From NCBI RefSeq assembly GCF_000758725.1, contig NZ_CP009428.1, forward strand, positions 6,448,001 to 6,512,000: a stretch of 64,000 bases of DNA, in the 5' to 3' direction. Both the position numbers and the translations under genes were made by a program. Positions within the stretch are counted from its first letter, which is position 1. The number at the start of each line of letters is the position of its first letter. Below, in pieces: positions 1 to 9,301 of this stretch. The stretch is from Paenibacillus odorifer. Lineage in GTDB: Bacteria > Bacillota > Bacilli > Paenibacillales > Paenibacillaceae. Under the pieces are notes generated by a model. That model did not search any database, was not told the origin of the DNA, and worked only from the letters and a program-made list of their open reading frames with translations.

Positions 1-1965
1 CTTTTGCAGTTCTTCTGCAAGACGGCTAAGGTCGGTAGACGAAGATGCCATCTCCTCTACAGAAGCAAGCTGTTCTTGTGCGGCAGTTGCGATAGTTTCC
101 GTATTCACAGCCGCCTCTTCCGATATGCCGCGAATTTCCCCAATAGCCTTCTCCATATGATTAGACTCCACCAATAAGGTCTGCACAACCCCGCCCATGG
201 CTTCAATCTTCTCCGCGGCACTCTTTACTGCTCTTCGGATACGGGAGAAAGAACGGCCGGAAGTATCCACAGCCTCAATACCTTCGGATACGCGCTGTCT
301 GGTGTCTTGCATCGTATGAGTTACCAGCAGCATTTCACTATTAATAGCGGTAATCTGCTCGGCAATCAAATGTGCGGATCTCTCTGATTCCTCTGCCAGC
401 TTACGCACCTCGGCAGCAACCACCGCAAATCCACGCCCTTGTTCCCCGGCTCTGGCTGCCTCAATGGAAGCATTGAGCGCCAGCAGATTGGTCTGGCGGG
501 CAATCCCTGTGATAACGCCAACAATACCCTCAATTTGACTGGTTCTCTCATTCAGTTTGTCAATTACACTGCCTAGCTCTCCGACCGTTTCATGGATACC
601 ATTGATTTTGTCCACTACGCTGATAACCGAATCATTGCCTTCTGATGCTGAGAGTGAGGTCTTGTCCATCATTGTAGATACTTGCTCCATATATGTGGAA
701 ATCTGCTCGACCTCGCTGGCTGTAGCAGCAGTGCTCTCCATTCCTTTTCGTACACTAACCACCTGTCGCTCCGTCCCTGCTGCTACGTCCTGAATCGCTA
801 TGGTTACCTGCTCAATCGTTTGGGCAGTCTGATCCGCACTAGCCGTCAGTTCTTCCGCTGAGGAGGATACATTGCTTGTCATCTCCTGCACACCAATAAT
901 CATCTCGCGCAAGCTAATCACCATTAATTGAAAATTCTCTGCCAGCAGCCCTATTTCATCTTTACGGAAAACACCCATGTCTTCCGACAGATCACCTTTG
1001 GCTATCACCGCAGTTGCTTTCCGCAGCCGGAAAAGCGGTCTCAAAATCGATTGAATATTAAAATAAATCACAACCAGCGCAAGCAGAACGGAAACTACAA
1101 TAACAAGCAGAGCTGTATCGCGAATTCTACTAGTTGCTGAGTTAACCTCATCAATGCTGATCGTACCTCCGATTCTCCAACCCGTCAGTTCATTGACCAT
1201 AAAGGTCATCTTTTTGGACGTATCCTTGAAGACATAATCGAAGACCCCTTGTTCTTTCTCGAACATTTTCTTAACAAAATCATCAGACGATTCCTGCCCG
1301 ATAGCTTCTGTAGGATGAACTAGAAACTTCTTGCTGTTATCAACGATGAGGATATAACCTTCCTTGCCTACCTTAATTGAGGTCAGCTCCCCTAAAGTAG
1401 ACAGGTTAAGATTCATTGTGATCACCCCATCACCGCCCTTAAGAACCGTTGATATCGCAACCGCGGTTTCCTTATTTACGGTTTGAAAAGCAGGAGAAAT
1501 CACAGCCCCTTTCCCTTGCTTCAGAGAATTAATATAGGCGCTTTCCTGCCTTGGATCATAACCCTCCGGCAGCTTAGCATCTAAAGCATGAATAGCCTTG
1601 CCATTGCTTGTACCCACATAAATGTCCAGTACATCCGGATGCAGCGCCACATATTCCTTCAGTCTGGCTTTTACAGCAGAGGAAGTCCCCCCAGATCCCT
1701 CACTGTTGATCCCCTCAGATGAAAATTCCGCGGCAAAATAAGAAATCGCATCTATTTTGGATTGAATATTAGAGTTAATGATTTCATTTACGGCCAGCAC
1801 ACTTTCGGTAGCATTGTTCACCAGTTGATCTTCCACTTCCTGGCTGGCAGCTTGATAGGTTCGCCAGCCTATTATAATACTGGGCAGCAGCAGTATTATT
1901 AGATATGTAAGAATTAACTTGGTACGGATAGTCATACCCGCATTTTTTTTCATAGATGTCATCAT
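1..1965 (-). CDS. Methyl-accepting chemotaxis protein, 3' end cut by window
   Basis: A membrane chemoreceptor that passes ligand signals to CheA/CheW. Reading the minus strand from ATG 1965 (ATG 1953 is an in-frame alternative) the frame stays open to base 1, 655 codons, so the C-terminus lies outside the window. An N-terminal membrane segment starts within the first 30 residues. It is followed by a Cache-like extracellular region containing KLPEGYDPRQ, as in Gram-positive amino-acid and sugar chemoreceptors, then a second membrane segment, HAMP, and the cytoplasmic hairpin with LLALNASIEAARAGEQGRG around bases 400-490. The start is chosen because a GAGAGAGAG stretch precedes it. It is a single gene with no chemotaxis neighbours. 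The ligand cannot be told. Confidence 0.9.
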   Translation of the reverse strand, partial: MMTSMKKNAGMTIRTKLILTYLIILLLPSIIIGWRTYQAASQEVEDQLVNNATESVLAVNEIINSNIQSKIDAISYFAAEFSSEGINSEGSGGTSSAVKARLKEYVALHPDVLDIYVGTSNGKAIHALDAKLPEGYDPRQESAYINSLKQGKGAVISPAFQTVNKETAVAISTVLKGGDGVITMNLNLSTLGELTSIKVGKEGYILIVDNSKKFLVHPTEAIGQESSDDFVKKMFEKEQGVFDYVFKDTSKKMTFMVNELTGWRIGGTISIDEVNSATSRIRDTALLVIVVSVLLALVVIYFNIQSILRPLFRLRKATAVIAKGDLSEDMGVFRKDEIGLLAENFQLMVISLREMIIGVQEMTSNVSSSAEELTASADQTAQTIEQVTIAIQDVAAGTERQVVSVRKGMESTAATASEVEQISTYMEQVSTMMDKTSLSASEGNDSVISVVDKINGIHETVGELGSVIDKLNERTSQIEGIVGVITGIARQTNLLALNASIEAARAGEQGRGFAVVAAEVRKLAEESERSAHLIAEQITAINSEMLLVTHTMQDTRQRVSEGIEAVDTSGRSFSRIRRAVKSAAEKIEAMGGVVQTLLVESNHMEKAIGEIRGISEEAAVNTETIATAAQEQLASVEEMASSSTDLSRLAEELQK

Positions 1966-2103
1966 CTCTCTCTCATCTGAGTCTTAGGCAAGGATACATT
2001 TACCAGACTTAATATATAATTTTATATCTGTTTTAGGAACCGATTTTCCTCCTATCTTTCTTCGTTTTTCTCATTTTTTTTGAGAATTGTCATATAAATG
2101 CAA

Positions 2104-2132
2104 CAAAAAAGGCCGCCTCAATGAAAGCGGTC
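2104..2132 (-). terminator. Intrinsic terminator of the PerR-like gene
   Basis: On the minus strand a GACCGC/GCGGCC stem (bases 2111-2116 with 2127-2132, one mismatch) is followed by six U, about 50 bp after the regulator stop codon. Confidence 0.6.
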
Positions 2133-2183
2133 TCTTCCGATATACTTATTATTGCCGCGGCACAGGGCTCCGGCACCTCTATC

Positions 2184-2579
2184 CTAATTATTCTTTTTGT
2201 TCTTACAGTTCGGGCAGACGCCCCCAAATACTACATGGGCATGACCAATGGTATAACCGGTATCCTTGGCCACTGTATCCATCCATTCACGCGGAACTTG
2301 ATTCATAACCTCATCTACTGCTCCACAAACCTCACAAATGATATGCTGGTGATCATCCATACGTGCGTCATATCTGCTGGCAGCTTCACCAAGCTTAAGC
2401 TCACGAATCATTTGTTTATCTGAAAGATAACGCAGAGAGTTATATACAGTACCGTATGCTAAGCTATGTCCCTGCTCTACTAGCCGATTCATCACTTCCG
2501 CAGCAGTAGGATGGTCATGTGAATTAAGGACGATATCGTAAACGGCTTGACGTTGGGAGGTCAAATTTAGACTTTTCAT
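2184..2579 (-). CDS. Fur-family repressor, PerR-like
   Basis: A metal-dependent winged-helix repressor of about 131 residues, somewhat shorter than Bacillus PerR (about 145). The N-terminal HTH half contains TVYNSLRYL. The metal region reads SRYDARMDDHQHIIC, where the Asp after SRY is the PerR-type residue (Fur normally has Glu there). Two CxxC pairs, CEVC and CPNC, would hold the structural zinc. The ATG at 2579 is preferred over ATG 2588, because AGAGG abuts the latter but lies 9 nt before the former. A 7-1-7-like inverted repeat sits 30 bp upstream and could mediate autoregulation. Likely role: peroxide or metal-responsive control. A ZurR- or Fur-type role is not excluded. Confidence 0.82.
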   Translation of the reverse strand: MKSLNLTSQRQAVYDIVLNSHDHPTAAEVMNRLVEQGHSLAYGTVYNSLRYLSDKQMIRELKLGEAASRYDARMDDHQHIICEVCGAVDEVMNQVPREWMDTVAKDTGYTIGHAHVVFGGVCPNCKNKKNN

Positions 2580-2608
2580 TCCTATCATCCTCTAACTTAT
2601 TTTTAGAT

Positions 2609-2623
2609 CAAGTATAAATCTTG
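2609..2623. promoter_or_regulatory. Candidate Fur/PerR-type operator
   Basis: CAAGTATAAATCTTG is a 15-bp imperfect 7-1-7 inverted repeat in the presumed promoter of the PerR-like gene. The outer CAAG/CTTG match perfectly and the inner bases only partly, so the assignment is tentative. Confidence 0.4.
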
Positions 2624-2670
2624 TGGATGGGAACGTCAATCCCATTTTTATCCACATGTTACTTTACAAG

Positions 2671-3768
2671 CTACCTAATCATTCCTGAATATTTAATATC
2701 TACATCAGCCTTCACTTGGAAATCAAGTTTAGAATAGAGCTCCTTCCACACTTTCATTTCCGTATCGTTATTAAAGTGTCTTGCTCCATAATGCAGCCCC
2801 CAACCAAAGGGATCAAGGCCACTTGCTTGAATTTTGGTCAGCAATGCTAAGATATCCTCTTCCAGTTCTTTTCCCCCAGCAACTGCAATTTTCTCCAGCA
2901 TGCTATGAGTCACCAGATCTGGGCTACTACTCTCTTCGAGAATACCTTTTATCTTAATATGATAACGAATAGTAGCTTTCCCTTGCTCTGGTGTCACGAT
3001 TTTATAGTGCGAGGATGACCTCTCTGTGTAATATTGAAACATAATTCCCTCGGAATGGGCGGGTAAGTTAGTCCGCAGATTCGGGCGTGACAGCAGATTA
3101 TATAGCCGGGTCTCATTTGGCGTAAGAACCATTTTGATTTTCTCATTATTCAGCAGAGCAATTTTATCAATTAAAAACTCCTTTTCCCCTTTAGTCTCGA
3201 TAATCGGCAGGATCGGATCAATCCCCTCCTCAAAAACATTTCTCATCAGCTGATAGGAATACACACTAGAAATAAATGGAGACTCCGTGCCTTGTCCACT
3301 CATAGCCAGGATAAGAGAATTCGATGGGATACGCTCTGATTCGGGTCTTACCTTCAGCACTTGAAGTGCTTCCGGACGCCCTATTGCAAAATTAATAATA
3401 AGCTGTATATCTCTACGTCGCACGGCCCAATCCATAACATGAAGAATATCTTTACGGGCAACCTCCTCCCCCAAAATAATTGATTTACAATGGGAGTAAT
3501 CAAGCTCCTTTTCCACTCTGGATTTCATTCTACGGAGGGCTTCCGAAATGCTTGGAGACTCCTCCGTCAAGATCTGCATCTTCTCATCAATCTTGGTAAC
3601 ATCCCCCTGAGGGATGGCAAGCTTTAAGCTAATCTTAAAATTCCCTTCTTCTGCACCTTGGTCAACGCCGATTGCTAACACGAAAATCCGCAAATCAATC
3701 TCCTTGAAGTCACAACCAGGAAGAAGAAGGAGTAAGGTAATCCCAATTCCAGCAAGTACTCTTCTCAC
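2671..3768 (-). CDS. Spore germination lipoprotein, GerC family
   Basis: The C subunit of a GerA-type germinant receptor: a lipoprotein on the outer face of the spore inner membrane, needed for nutrient-triggered germination. The 365-residue protein begins with a hydrophobic signal ending in the lipobox LLPGC (Cys at residue 19), followed by the family opening IDLRIFVLAIGVDQ. The length is typical of the family. It is the last gene of the operon, with its start overlapping the stop of the GerB gene by 4 bp (ATGA-type coupling). The germinant is not predictable from sequence. Confidence 0.93.
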   Translation of the reverse strand: MRRVLAGIGITLLLLLPGCDFKEIDLRIFVLAIGVDQGAEEGNFKISLKLAIPQGDVTKIDEKMQILTEESPSISEALRRMKSRVEKELDYSHCKSIILGEEVARKDILHVMDWAVRRRDIQLIINFAIGRPEALQVLKVRPESERIPSNSLILAMSGQGTESPFISSVYSYQLMRNVFEEGIDPILPIIETKGEKEFLIDKIALLNNEKIKMVLTPNETRLYNLLSRPNLRTNLPAHSEGIMFQYYTERSSSHYKIVTPEQGKATIRYHIKIKGILEESSSPDLVTHSMLEKIAVAGGKELEEDILALLTKIQASGLDPFGWGLHYGARHFNNDTEMKVWKELYSKLDFQVKADVDIKYSGMIR

Positions 3769-4868
3769 AGCTTCCCCCTCCTAACTTTGCGATAACAATA
3801 AAACAGCAGAGCGATGATGAACATCTCACCAAACCAGCGAATTTGCAGAAACCAGGCACCAAACATATTAAGCTGATATTGATCCAGCCCCATTAAGGAC
3901 AGAACCATCGCGCTAAACAAGCTTAGAATGCCCCACTCTTTCCAGCGTTCTGCTTTTGGGGAATGTTTTTTTACAGATGAAAGGGCACCTTTAAAAAGCT
4001 CTAAACCTCCATGCCAATGAACAATTACACTTACCAGAGACAAACTCAAATAGGCAAAATAAAAAATAAACAGCATCCGTTCAATAATAAAGGATTCCAT
4101 CCGAATACTGTCGGCCGTCGAGAACCATGTATACACATGTTTATCAATAGCAACGGTTCCAAAATATCCGATGGGAACTAAAAAAGTCAAGAGCAGTACG
4201 AAAAGACCCTCCACCCCTAAAATCCAGGCATGCTTCAGCTTTAGCCCATGAAATACCCGATTAAATATGGCCAGGTTTAAGTAACCACTAAACGAAAAGG
4301 TAGCCGCCGCAAGGCTCATTAGGTCCGGCTTATGCCAGAAGTATGTAGTGACCTGCAAAACAGAATCCCAATTGAAGTCCGGATTGGTCAACGCTTTTAC
4401 GAGGCCATAAATAATTAACGGTAAGGATACGCTGAGAATGATTTCAAGCCCATACAAGAGTGATAAAGAATCGAAGCGACAGCAGATGCAGACCAAGACT
4501 AAAAAACTGATCACAACCGTATAGGGATTCGAATCCGGACTGATAAACCGCAGCGTGATATCTACAAAGGAAAGCAATGTAACTCCCCCGGCCACACACC
4601 ATAAGCCAGCAAAAAGGACCAATAAGATTCTGGCTAACTTCTTAGGAAGCAAAGAGTCAAATATTTCCGGAAATCCCTTGCCGGGGAATTTAGCAATCAG
4701 TACAGTAAATATATAGACAAACAAAGTGCCCAAGATCGTTCCGATTAGGATGGACATCAAAGCACCACCAAAACGTCTGTCTATTAGTTCCCTTGGAACA
4801 AAATTAATGATGTTGATCAGGCTGTTCATCAGAAAAAGACAGTAGAAATAACGGCTTTTGGCCATCAA
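3765..4868 (-). CDS. Spore germination permease, GerB family
   Basis: The B subunit of a GerA-type receptor, an APC-superfamily membrane protein believed to bind germinant in the spore inner membrane. It is 367 residues with about ten hydrophobic segments spread from residue 10 to 360 (for example LFLMNSLINIINFVPRELI near the N-terminus). That length is usual. It overlaps the upstream GerA gene and the downstream GerC gene by 4 bp each, so the three are translationally coupled and made in equal amounts, as expected for a complex. Confidence 0.93.
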   Translation of the reverse strand: MMAKSRYFYCLFLMNSLINIINFVPRELIDRRFGGALMSILIGTILGTLFVYIFTVLIAKFPGKGFPEIFDSLLPKKLARILLVLFAGLWCVAGGVTLLSFVDITLRFISPDSNPYTVVISFLVLVCICCRFDSLSLLYGLEIILSVSLPLIIYGLVKALTNPDFNWDSVLQVTTYFWHKPDLMSLAAATFSFSGYLNLAIFNRVFHGLKLKHAWILGVEGLFVLLLTFLVPIGYFGTVAIDKHVYTWFSTADSIRMESFIIERMLFIFYFAYLSLSLVSVIVHWHGGLELFKGALSSVKKHSPKAERWKEWGILSLFSAMVLSLMGLDQYQLNMFGAWFLQIRWFGEMFIIALLFYCYRKVRRGKL

Positions 4869-6223
4869 TGCTCTCCACCCTTCTTCTTGCCGAGATTATC
4901 GAGAAAAAACAATCTGAAATAAGGTTGTCCGAAGCTGCGCTGTTTGCATAAATACATGGCAAATCCCACGACACAGACCACTACCCCAACCAATCCTAAA
5001 AAAGCTGCGGCAATAAGAAAAATATACTTCAGCACACGTATGGACAAGCTCATCATATTCAGCGGAATTAGAAAATTGGATATCGCAACAGCTGAAACCA
5101 ATATAATCATGATATTCCCTACAAGTCCTGCTGCCGTCGCTGCCTGCCCCAAGATAAGCCCCCCTACAGTTGTAGCCGTTGGACCAATCGCCTTGGGGAG
5201 CCGTAAGCTCGCCTCAGTCAGAAACTCCATCATCATGAGCATTAAAAGCACTTCCACAAAAGATGGATAAGGTACTGTTGCACGACTACCCGAAATAAGC
5301 AGTGCAATCTGCACCCGAATAATTTCTGGATTATACGAGGTGAGGGTTACATAGAACGCAGGCAGCCAAAGTGTCATGCCTACACCGATAATCCGCAAAA
5401 GCTTCAGAAAACGCCCCACGATAGGAAATTGGATTTTATCATCCATGGATGTGAAAAAGTCATTAAAAATAGACGGCAGTACTATCGCATAACCCGTAGT
5501 ATCAAGCATTATCGCTACTTTTCCTTCAGACAAATTAAACACAACCCTGTCCGGTCTTTCGGTGATAATGGACTTCGGGAGTATTCTTAATTTATCACTG
5601 CTTATAAACTTCTCAAGTTCGCCTGTAGCCTGCAAAATATCAACCTTTAACGTCCCCATTTTCTCACGTAATTCCTTTAAAACATTCTTATCCACCCGAC
5701 TGTCATCGTATAGAATCGCTATCTTTGTTTTGGAGACATCGCCGATGACCATGGTCTCCATTTTGAGATTGGTGGATTGATATCGCCGACGAATCATGTT
5801 CATATTCACTGCAATATCCTCAGTTAGTGCATCTGAAGGTCCCTGAGAAATGCTTTCTGCAGATGTTTCATTAACCCCACTAATCTCCGTATTCATAGCA
5901 TCAAAGAAACAGAACGTATCCTTCAAGCCCAGAAGAATATAACCGCTGAGCAAAAGCTCGATCGCTTTATCTCTCGTAGTCGCCTCTTCACTGCCCGGAT
6001 ACGTCATAATGTAATTTTGGTAAGCGTTGATATTCTCCATCTCATAGAACGGTGTGATTACATTTCGGCTGAGGATCTGCGAATCCGCAACGCTTTTGAT
6101 ATAAAGTAGGTCGACCTGCCCAAAAGAGGTAACGATCGTCTTATCGATTAAATCCGCGAACCCGTTCAGCTGGTCTTTGATCCATTCCAGAGAAATATTG
6201 TCCTTATCCTGTTGAACTGACAT
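4865..6223 (-). CDS. Spore germination protein, GerA family
   Basis: The A subunit of a GerA-type germinant receptor and first gene of the operon. A hydrophilic N-terminal domain (residues 1 to about 250) is followed by four or five membrane segments with the family signature PYPSFVEVLLMLMMMEFLTEASLRLP, split here as PYPSFVEVLL and EFLTEASLRLP. Its 452 residues are a little short of the usual 470-500, the difference lying at both ends. An AGGAGG sits 9 nt before the start. The operon is probably transcribed late in the forespore by sigma-G; I could not identify a convincing sigma-G promoter in the 160 bp upstream. Confidence 0.93.
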   Translation of the reverse strand: MSVQQDKDNISLEWIKDQLNGFADLIDKTIVTSFGQVDLLYIKSVADSQILSRNVITPFYEMENINAYQNYIMTYPGSEEATTRDKAIELLLSGYILLGLKDTFCFFDAMNTEISGVNETSAESISQGPSDALTEDIAVNMNMIRRRYQSTNLKMETMVIGDVSKTKIAILYDDSRVDKNVLKELREKMGTLKVDILQATGELEKFISSDKLRILPKSIITERPDRVVFNLSEGKVAIMLDTTGYAIVLPSIFNDFFTSMDDKIQFPIVGRFLKLLRIIGVGMTLWLPAFYVTLTSYNPEIIRVQIALLISGSRATVPYPSFVEVLLMLMMMEFLTEASLRLPKAIGPTATTVGGLILGQAATAAGLVGNIMIILVSAVAISNFLIPLNMMSLSIRVLKYIFLIAAAFLGLVGVVVCVVGFAMYLCKQRSFGQPYFRLFFLDNLGKKKGGEH

Positions 6224-6382
6224 GGAACATCATCCCTCCTATTTGTCCTTTACGTCCCGGTTCCCCCCTTATTTTGGCACTGTTTCTTTGAATTCATGCA
6301 CTGCACAATTGAACGGGGAGTTTCTTTTCACAGGACTGTGGTAATAAATGAGATGAGGATTGTACAGATGGAGGGATAATAG

Positions 6383-7930
6383 ATGGACCGAAACCGTAAG
6401 ATAACGCAAAGTCTTCCACAATTTCCGGAATCATTATGGAGAGATACCACGGATTTACCGACTTTTCCAAAGCTGGCTGAAGATATTTCTACAGATGTGG
6501 CAGTGGTAGGCGGTGGAATTACAGGCATTACAACAGCCTATCTCCTCAGCAAAGCAGGCTACAAAGTCACGCTCTTGGAAGCAGGGGAAATTCTAAGTGG
6601 CACTACGGGTTTTACCAGTGCAAAAATCTCAGCACAGCACGGGCTAATCTATCATCATTTGATAAAACATTTTGGGCAGGAACAAGCCCGGCTCTATTAT
6701 CGTTCGAACAGCGAGGCTATGAATTGGATCCAGAATACGGCTGAGGAACTTGAAGTATCCTGCGGCATGAAACATGAGGCAGCTTTTCTGTACTCGGATG
6801 CTGAAGATCATAAGACGCTTAAACAACTGGAGGAAGAGTATAAAGCCTATGAACAATTGGGTCTGCCCGGAGAGTGGCTAGATAACGTCTCTATCCCTCT
6901 GATGGCCAGTGGTGCCATTAAATTACCAGGACAAGCCCGCTTTCACCCGCTGCAATATCTGAAGGGCCTGCTGAAGGTCATTCAGGATAAAGGTGGCGTA
7001 ATCTATGAGCATACGATGATGGCAGATAAGGTGGAGAAGAACGATAAGCTTACGCTTTTTACTGAAAAGGACGAGTATCGGATCACCTGCCGCTACGCCG
7101 TTTCAGCTTCTCATTTCCCCTTCTACGATGGAGGAGCATTATATTTCTCGCGGCTGCATGCTGAACGTTCCTACTGTCTGGCGATCCAGCCTGAAACGGA
7201 TTTTGAGGGTGGAATGTATCTAAGCGCAAGCGAACCCACCCGTTCTCTGCGTGCAGTAGAGTGGGAAGGCAGGAATCTGGTCATTGTCGGGGGAGACAAT
7301 CATAAGACAGGCCAAGGCATCTGTACGATAGGACATTATGAGAATTTGGAGCTATTCGCAGGAAATCTGCTCGGCATCAAAACAATCCCTTACCGCTGGG
7401 CAGCACAGGATTTAATCACCCTAGACAGAGTGCCCTACATCGGCAAGATTTCGGACAACGAAGAGATTTATATCGCTACAGGTTTTGGAAAATGGGGCAT
7501 GACAAGCGGTACGCTGGCTGCACAGATCATCTCGGATCAGATTCAGCGCAAAGATAATCCGTATACCGAATTGTACGATCCGTCCCGCTTCAAAGCTGGC
7601 ACCAGCCTAAAAAACTTCATCGTGCAAAATGCCAATGTGGCAAAAGAGCTCGTGGCGGGCAAAGTGGAAATCGTCCATAAAAAGACAACTGATTTAGAAG
7701 CTGACGAAGGGGCCGTTGTGTTCCATGATGGCAAACGTGTGGGAGCTTATAAGGATCCAGAAGGTAAACTTCATCTGGTGGATAGAACCTGTACCCATAT
7801 GGGCTGTGAATGCGAATGGAACAACGGGGATCGTTCCTGGGATTGCCCTTGCCACGGCTCCCGTTTCTCCTACGATGGCGAAGTTTTAGAGGGCCCTGCT
7901 TCGGTACCGCTGACGAAACTCCATGAATAA
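6383..7930 (+). CDS. FAD-dependent oxidoreductase with C-terminal Rieske domain (YhfW-like)
   Basis: A two-domain redox enzyme of 515 residues. The N-terminal DAO-type fold binds FAD: VAVVGGGITGI gives the GxGxxG motif near residues 38-48, followed by a strand ending in LLEAG. The C-terminal 80 residues form a Rieske [2Fe-2S] domain, with ligands in CTH (C470, H472) and CPCH (C488, H491). Cysteines 475 and 490 could form the disulfide of high-potential Rieske proteins. The architecture and length match Bacillus subtilis YhfW, whose substrate is not established. GGAGG lies 8 nt before the ATG. The gene is monocistronic and divergent from the germination operon. The substrate is probably an amine or amino acid by family, but that is inference. 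Confidence 0.88.
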   Translation: MDRNRKITQSLPQFPESLWRDTTDLPTFPKLAEDISTDVAVVGGGITGITTAYLLSKAGYKVTLLEAGEILSGTTGFTSAKISAQHGLIYHHLIKHFGQEQARLYYRSNSEAMNWIQNTAEELEVSCGMKHEAAFLYSDAEDHKTLKQLEEEYKAYEQLGLPGEWLDNVSIPLMASGAIKLPGQARFHPLQYLKGLLKVIQDKGGVIYEHTMMADKVEKNDKLTLFTEKDEYRITCRYAVSASHFPFYDGGALYFSRLHAERSYCLAIQPETDFEGGMYLSASEPTRSLRAVEWEGRNLVIVGGDNHKTGQGICTIGHYENLELFAGNLLGIKTIPYRWAAQDLITLDRVPYIGKISDNEEIYIATGFGKWGMTSGTLAAQIISDQIQRKDNPYTELYDPSRFKAGTSLKNFIVQNANVAKELVAGKVEIVHKKTTDLEADEGAVVFHDGKRVGAYKDPEGKLHLVDRTCTHMGCECEWNNGDRSWDCPCHGSRFSYDGEVLEGPASVPLTKLHE

Positions 7931-7992
7931 TACTTTTCATGAAAAGGCAGTTCGGATTCATGAAAAATTGCAGTCCCTTTTCTAAGGGGCGA

Positions 7993-8049
7993 TTGTAATT
8001 GCCCTATAGCATTCAGGTATAATAAGACTTGAATGAAGCAGCTGCTTCA
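7993..8049 (+). promoter_or_regulatory. Promoter and 16-bp palindromic operator candidate for the SDR gene
   Basis: TATAAT at 8018-8023 is preceded by TTGTAA at 7993-7998 (19-bp spacer). Just beyond the expected start site is a perfect 16-bp palindrome, TGAAGCAGCTGCTTCA (8034-8049), well placed to block transcription if bound. No regulator gene is adjacent. Confidence 0.5.
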
Positions 8050-8078
8050 AAAAAGTTTGAAGGAGAGTGACGATAGAG

Positions 8079-8798
8079 ATGGATTTGAGAGGAAAGAGTG
8101 TTGTAATTACTGGTGCAGGCAAAGGGATCGGAAAAGCCTTGGCTATGGCACTGGCTAAGGAAGGTGCTAATTTAGGCCTGATCTCCAGAACTTCAGGTGA
8201 TCTCGAAGCGCTAAAATCAGCCTTAACGGAAGTATATGACGTTAAAGTCAGCATTGCCGTGGCCGATATCGCCGTACGCGAAGAAGCTGAACGTGCTGTT
8301 GCTTCCCTGCAAAATGAGCTGGGAGCATTTGATGCATTAATCAACAATGCCGGGATCGCAAAATTCGGCACTTTAGTAGAAATGGACCCTGCAGACTGGG
8401 AGCGCCACATCCAAGTTAATCTCTACGGCACTTATTACGTAACCCGTGCTGCGCTGCCTGCGATGATTGAGAAAAATGGCGGAAATATCATCAATATTTC
8501 ATCCACAGCCGGAGAACGCGGCTTCGCGACAGGTTCTGCTTACTGCGCATCCAAGTTCGCTCTCATGGGCATGACCGAAGCCCTCGCACAAGAAGTGCGC
8601 AAACACAATATCCGCGTCGTAGCCTTGACTCCAAGCACCGTGAACACTGGCCTAGCTTCCAATGCTGGACTTAAAATCGGTGACGAAGACCGCATGATGC
8701 AACCTGAAGATGTTGCTGAATTGGCACTGACAGCTTTGAAGCTGCCGGATCGCGTCTTCCTAAAAACAGCAGGACTATGGACCACCAATCCGCAATAA
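8079..8798 (+). CDS. Short-chain dehydrogenase/reductase, 3-ketoacyl reductase type
   Basis: An NAD(P)-dependent classical SDR of about 239 residues. The cofactor motif TGAGKGIG lies near residues 11-18, NNAG near 85, and the catalytic Ser and YCASK (Tyr-x3-Lys) near residues 140-158 within SSTAGERGF and SAYCASKFAL. It resembles FabG-like 3-ketoacyl-ACP reductases, but its isolated position argues for a house-keeping or detoxifying reductase rather than the core FabG. ATG 8079 is preferred because GTG 8067 has AGGAG only 1 nt upstream; AGGAG is 13 nt from the ATG, which is long. The stop codon is followed within 2 bp by a repeat array. Confidence 0.88.
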   Translation: MDLRGKSVVITGAGKGIGKALAMALAKEGANLGLISRTSGDLEALKSALTEVYDVKVSIAVADIAVREEAERAVASLQNELGAFDALINNAGIAKFGTLVEMDPADWERHIQVNLYGTYYVTRAALPAMIEKNGGNIINISSTAGERGFATGSAYCASKFALMGMTEALAQEVRKHNIRVVALTPSTVNTGLASNAGLKIGDEDRMMQPEDVAELALTALKLPDRVFLKTAGLWTTNPQ

Positions 8799-8799
8799 A

Positions 8800-9060
8800 A
8801 TTGCACTGGACGCGTAGGGAGCCGGATGATCTGGGGTGATTGCACTTTGTGCAATAGAATCGCTCTAGACGAGGGCGAAGCCTTGGGTGATTGCACTAGT
8901 GCAATAGAATCCCACTAGTCGAGGGTGAAACCTTGGGTGATTGCACTTTGTGCGGGATAACGCCTCAGGCTTGCTCTGCTCCGTTATCTAATTGCACTTT
9001 GTACAATAGAATCGCTCTAGACGAGGATGAGGCCTTGGGTGATTGCACTTTGTGCAATCA
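8800..9060. repeat. Tandem array of about 51-bp degenerate repeats with palindromic core
   Basis: Five copies of a unit beginning ATTGCACTTTGTGCAAT start at 8839, 8890, 8940, 8991 and 9042, spacings of 51, 50, 51 and 51 bp. A shortened copy begins at 8800, two bases after the SDR stop. Each unit runs on through variants of TAGAATCGCTCTAGACGAGG and CCTTGGGTG. The core TTGCAC-TTT-GTGCAA is an inverted repeat, and the 8890 copy is a perfect 16-bp palindrome. The third copy departs from consensus after its core. No credible reading frame crosses the array. Confidence 0.9.
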
Positions 9061-9095
9061 GTTTAGTGGCTCCCCTCCTTTTTAGGCGATTTGGG

Positions 9096-9180
9096 CTTGA
9101 TTCTATTGTACAGAATGCAACAGACTGCCTTATTCAGATAACATTCAGGCTATTCTGTTGCACATTCTGCAATGCAACTT
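9096..9180. repeat. Inverted, diverged copies of the 51-bp repeat
   Basis: GATTCTATTGTACAGAATGC (9099 on) and TATTCTGTTGCACATTCTGC (9151 on) are reverse-complement relatives of the TTGCACTTTGTGCAATAGAATC core in the preceding array. They lie 52 bp apart, so the period is kept although the orientation is flipped. Confidence 0.6.
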
Positions 9181-9301
9181 CATTTGGGGGCTTTATTAGG
9201 GAACTGGGACTGGAATTAGGTGCTAGCTGTAATGGTGGTTTTGAGTAAAAACTTTGGAGTTGGGTTGGCACTTTGGCTTAGAGTAACATTACGGTTAAGG
9301 T

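Noticed and set aside
6224..6382. Sigma-G promoter for the germination operon (GAATT...CAAAATA)
   Set aside because: The spacer is only about 14 bp and the -35 is poor; not supportable.
8800..9060. CRISPR array
   Set aside because: The spacers are also conserved between units, the repeat is palindromic and degenerate, and no cas genes are present.
9027..9248. Open frame of 73 codons in the 51-bp repeat region
   Set aside because: It lies across repeat units, has no ribosome site and composition unlike a protein; treated as a by-product of repeats.
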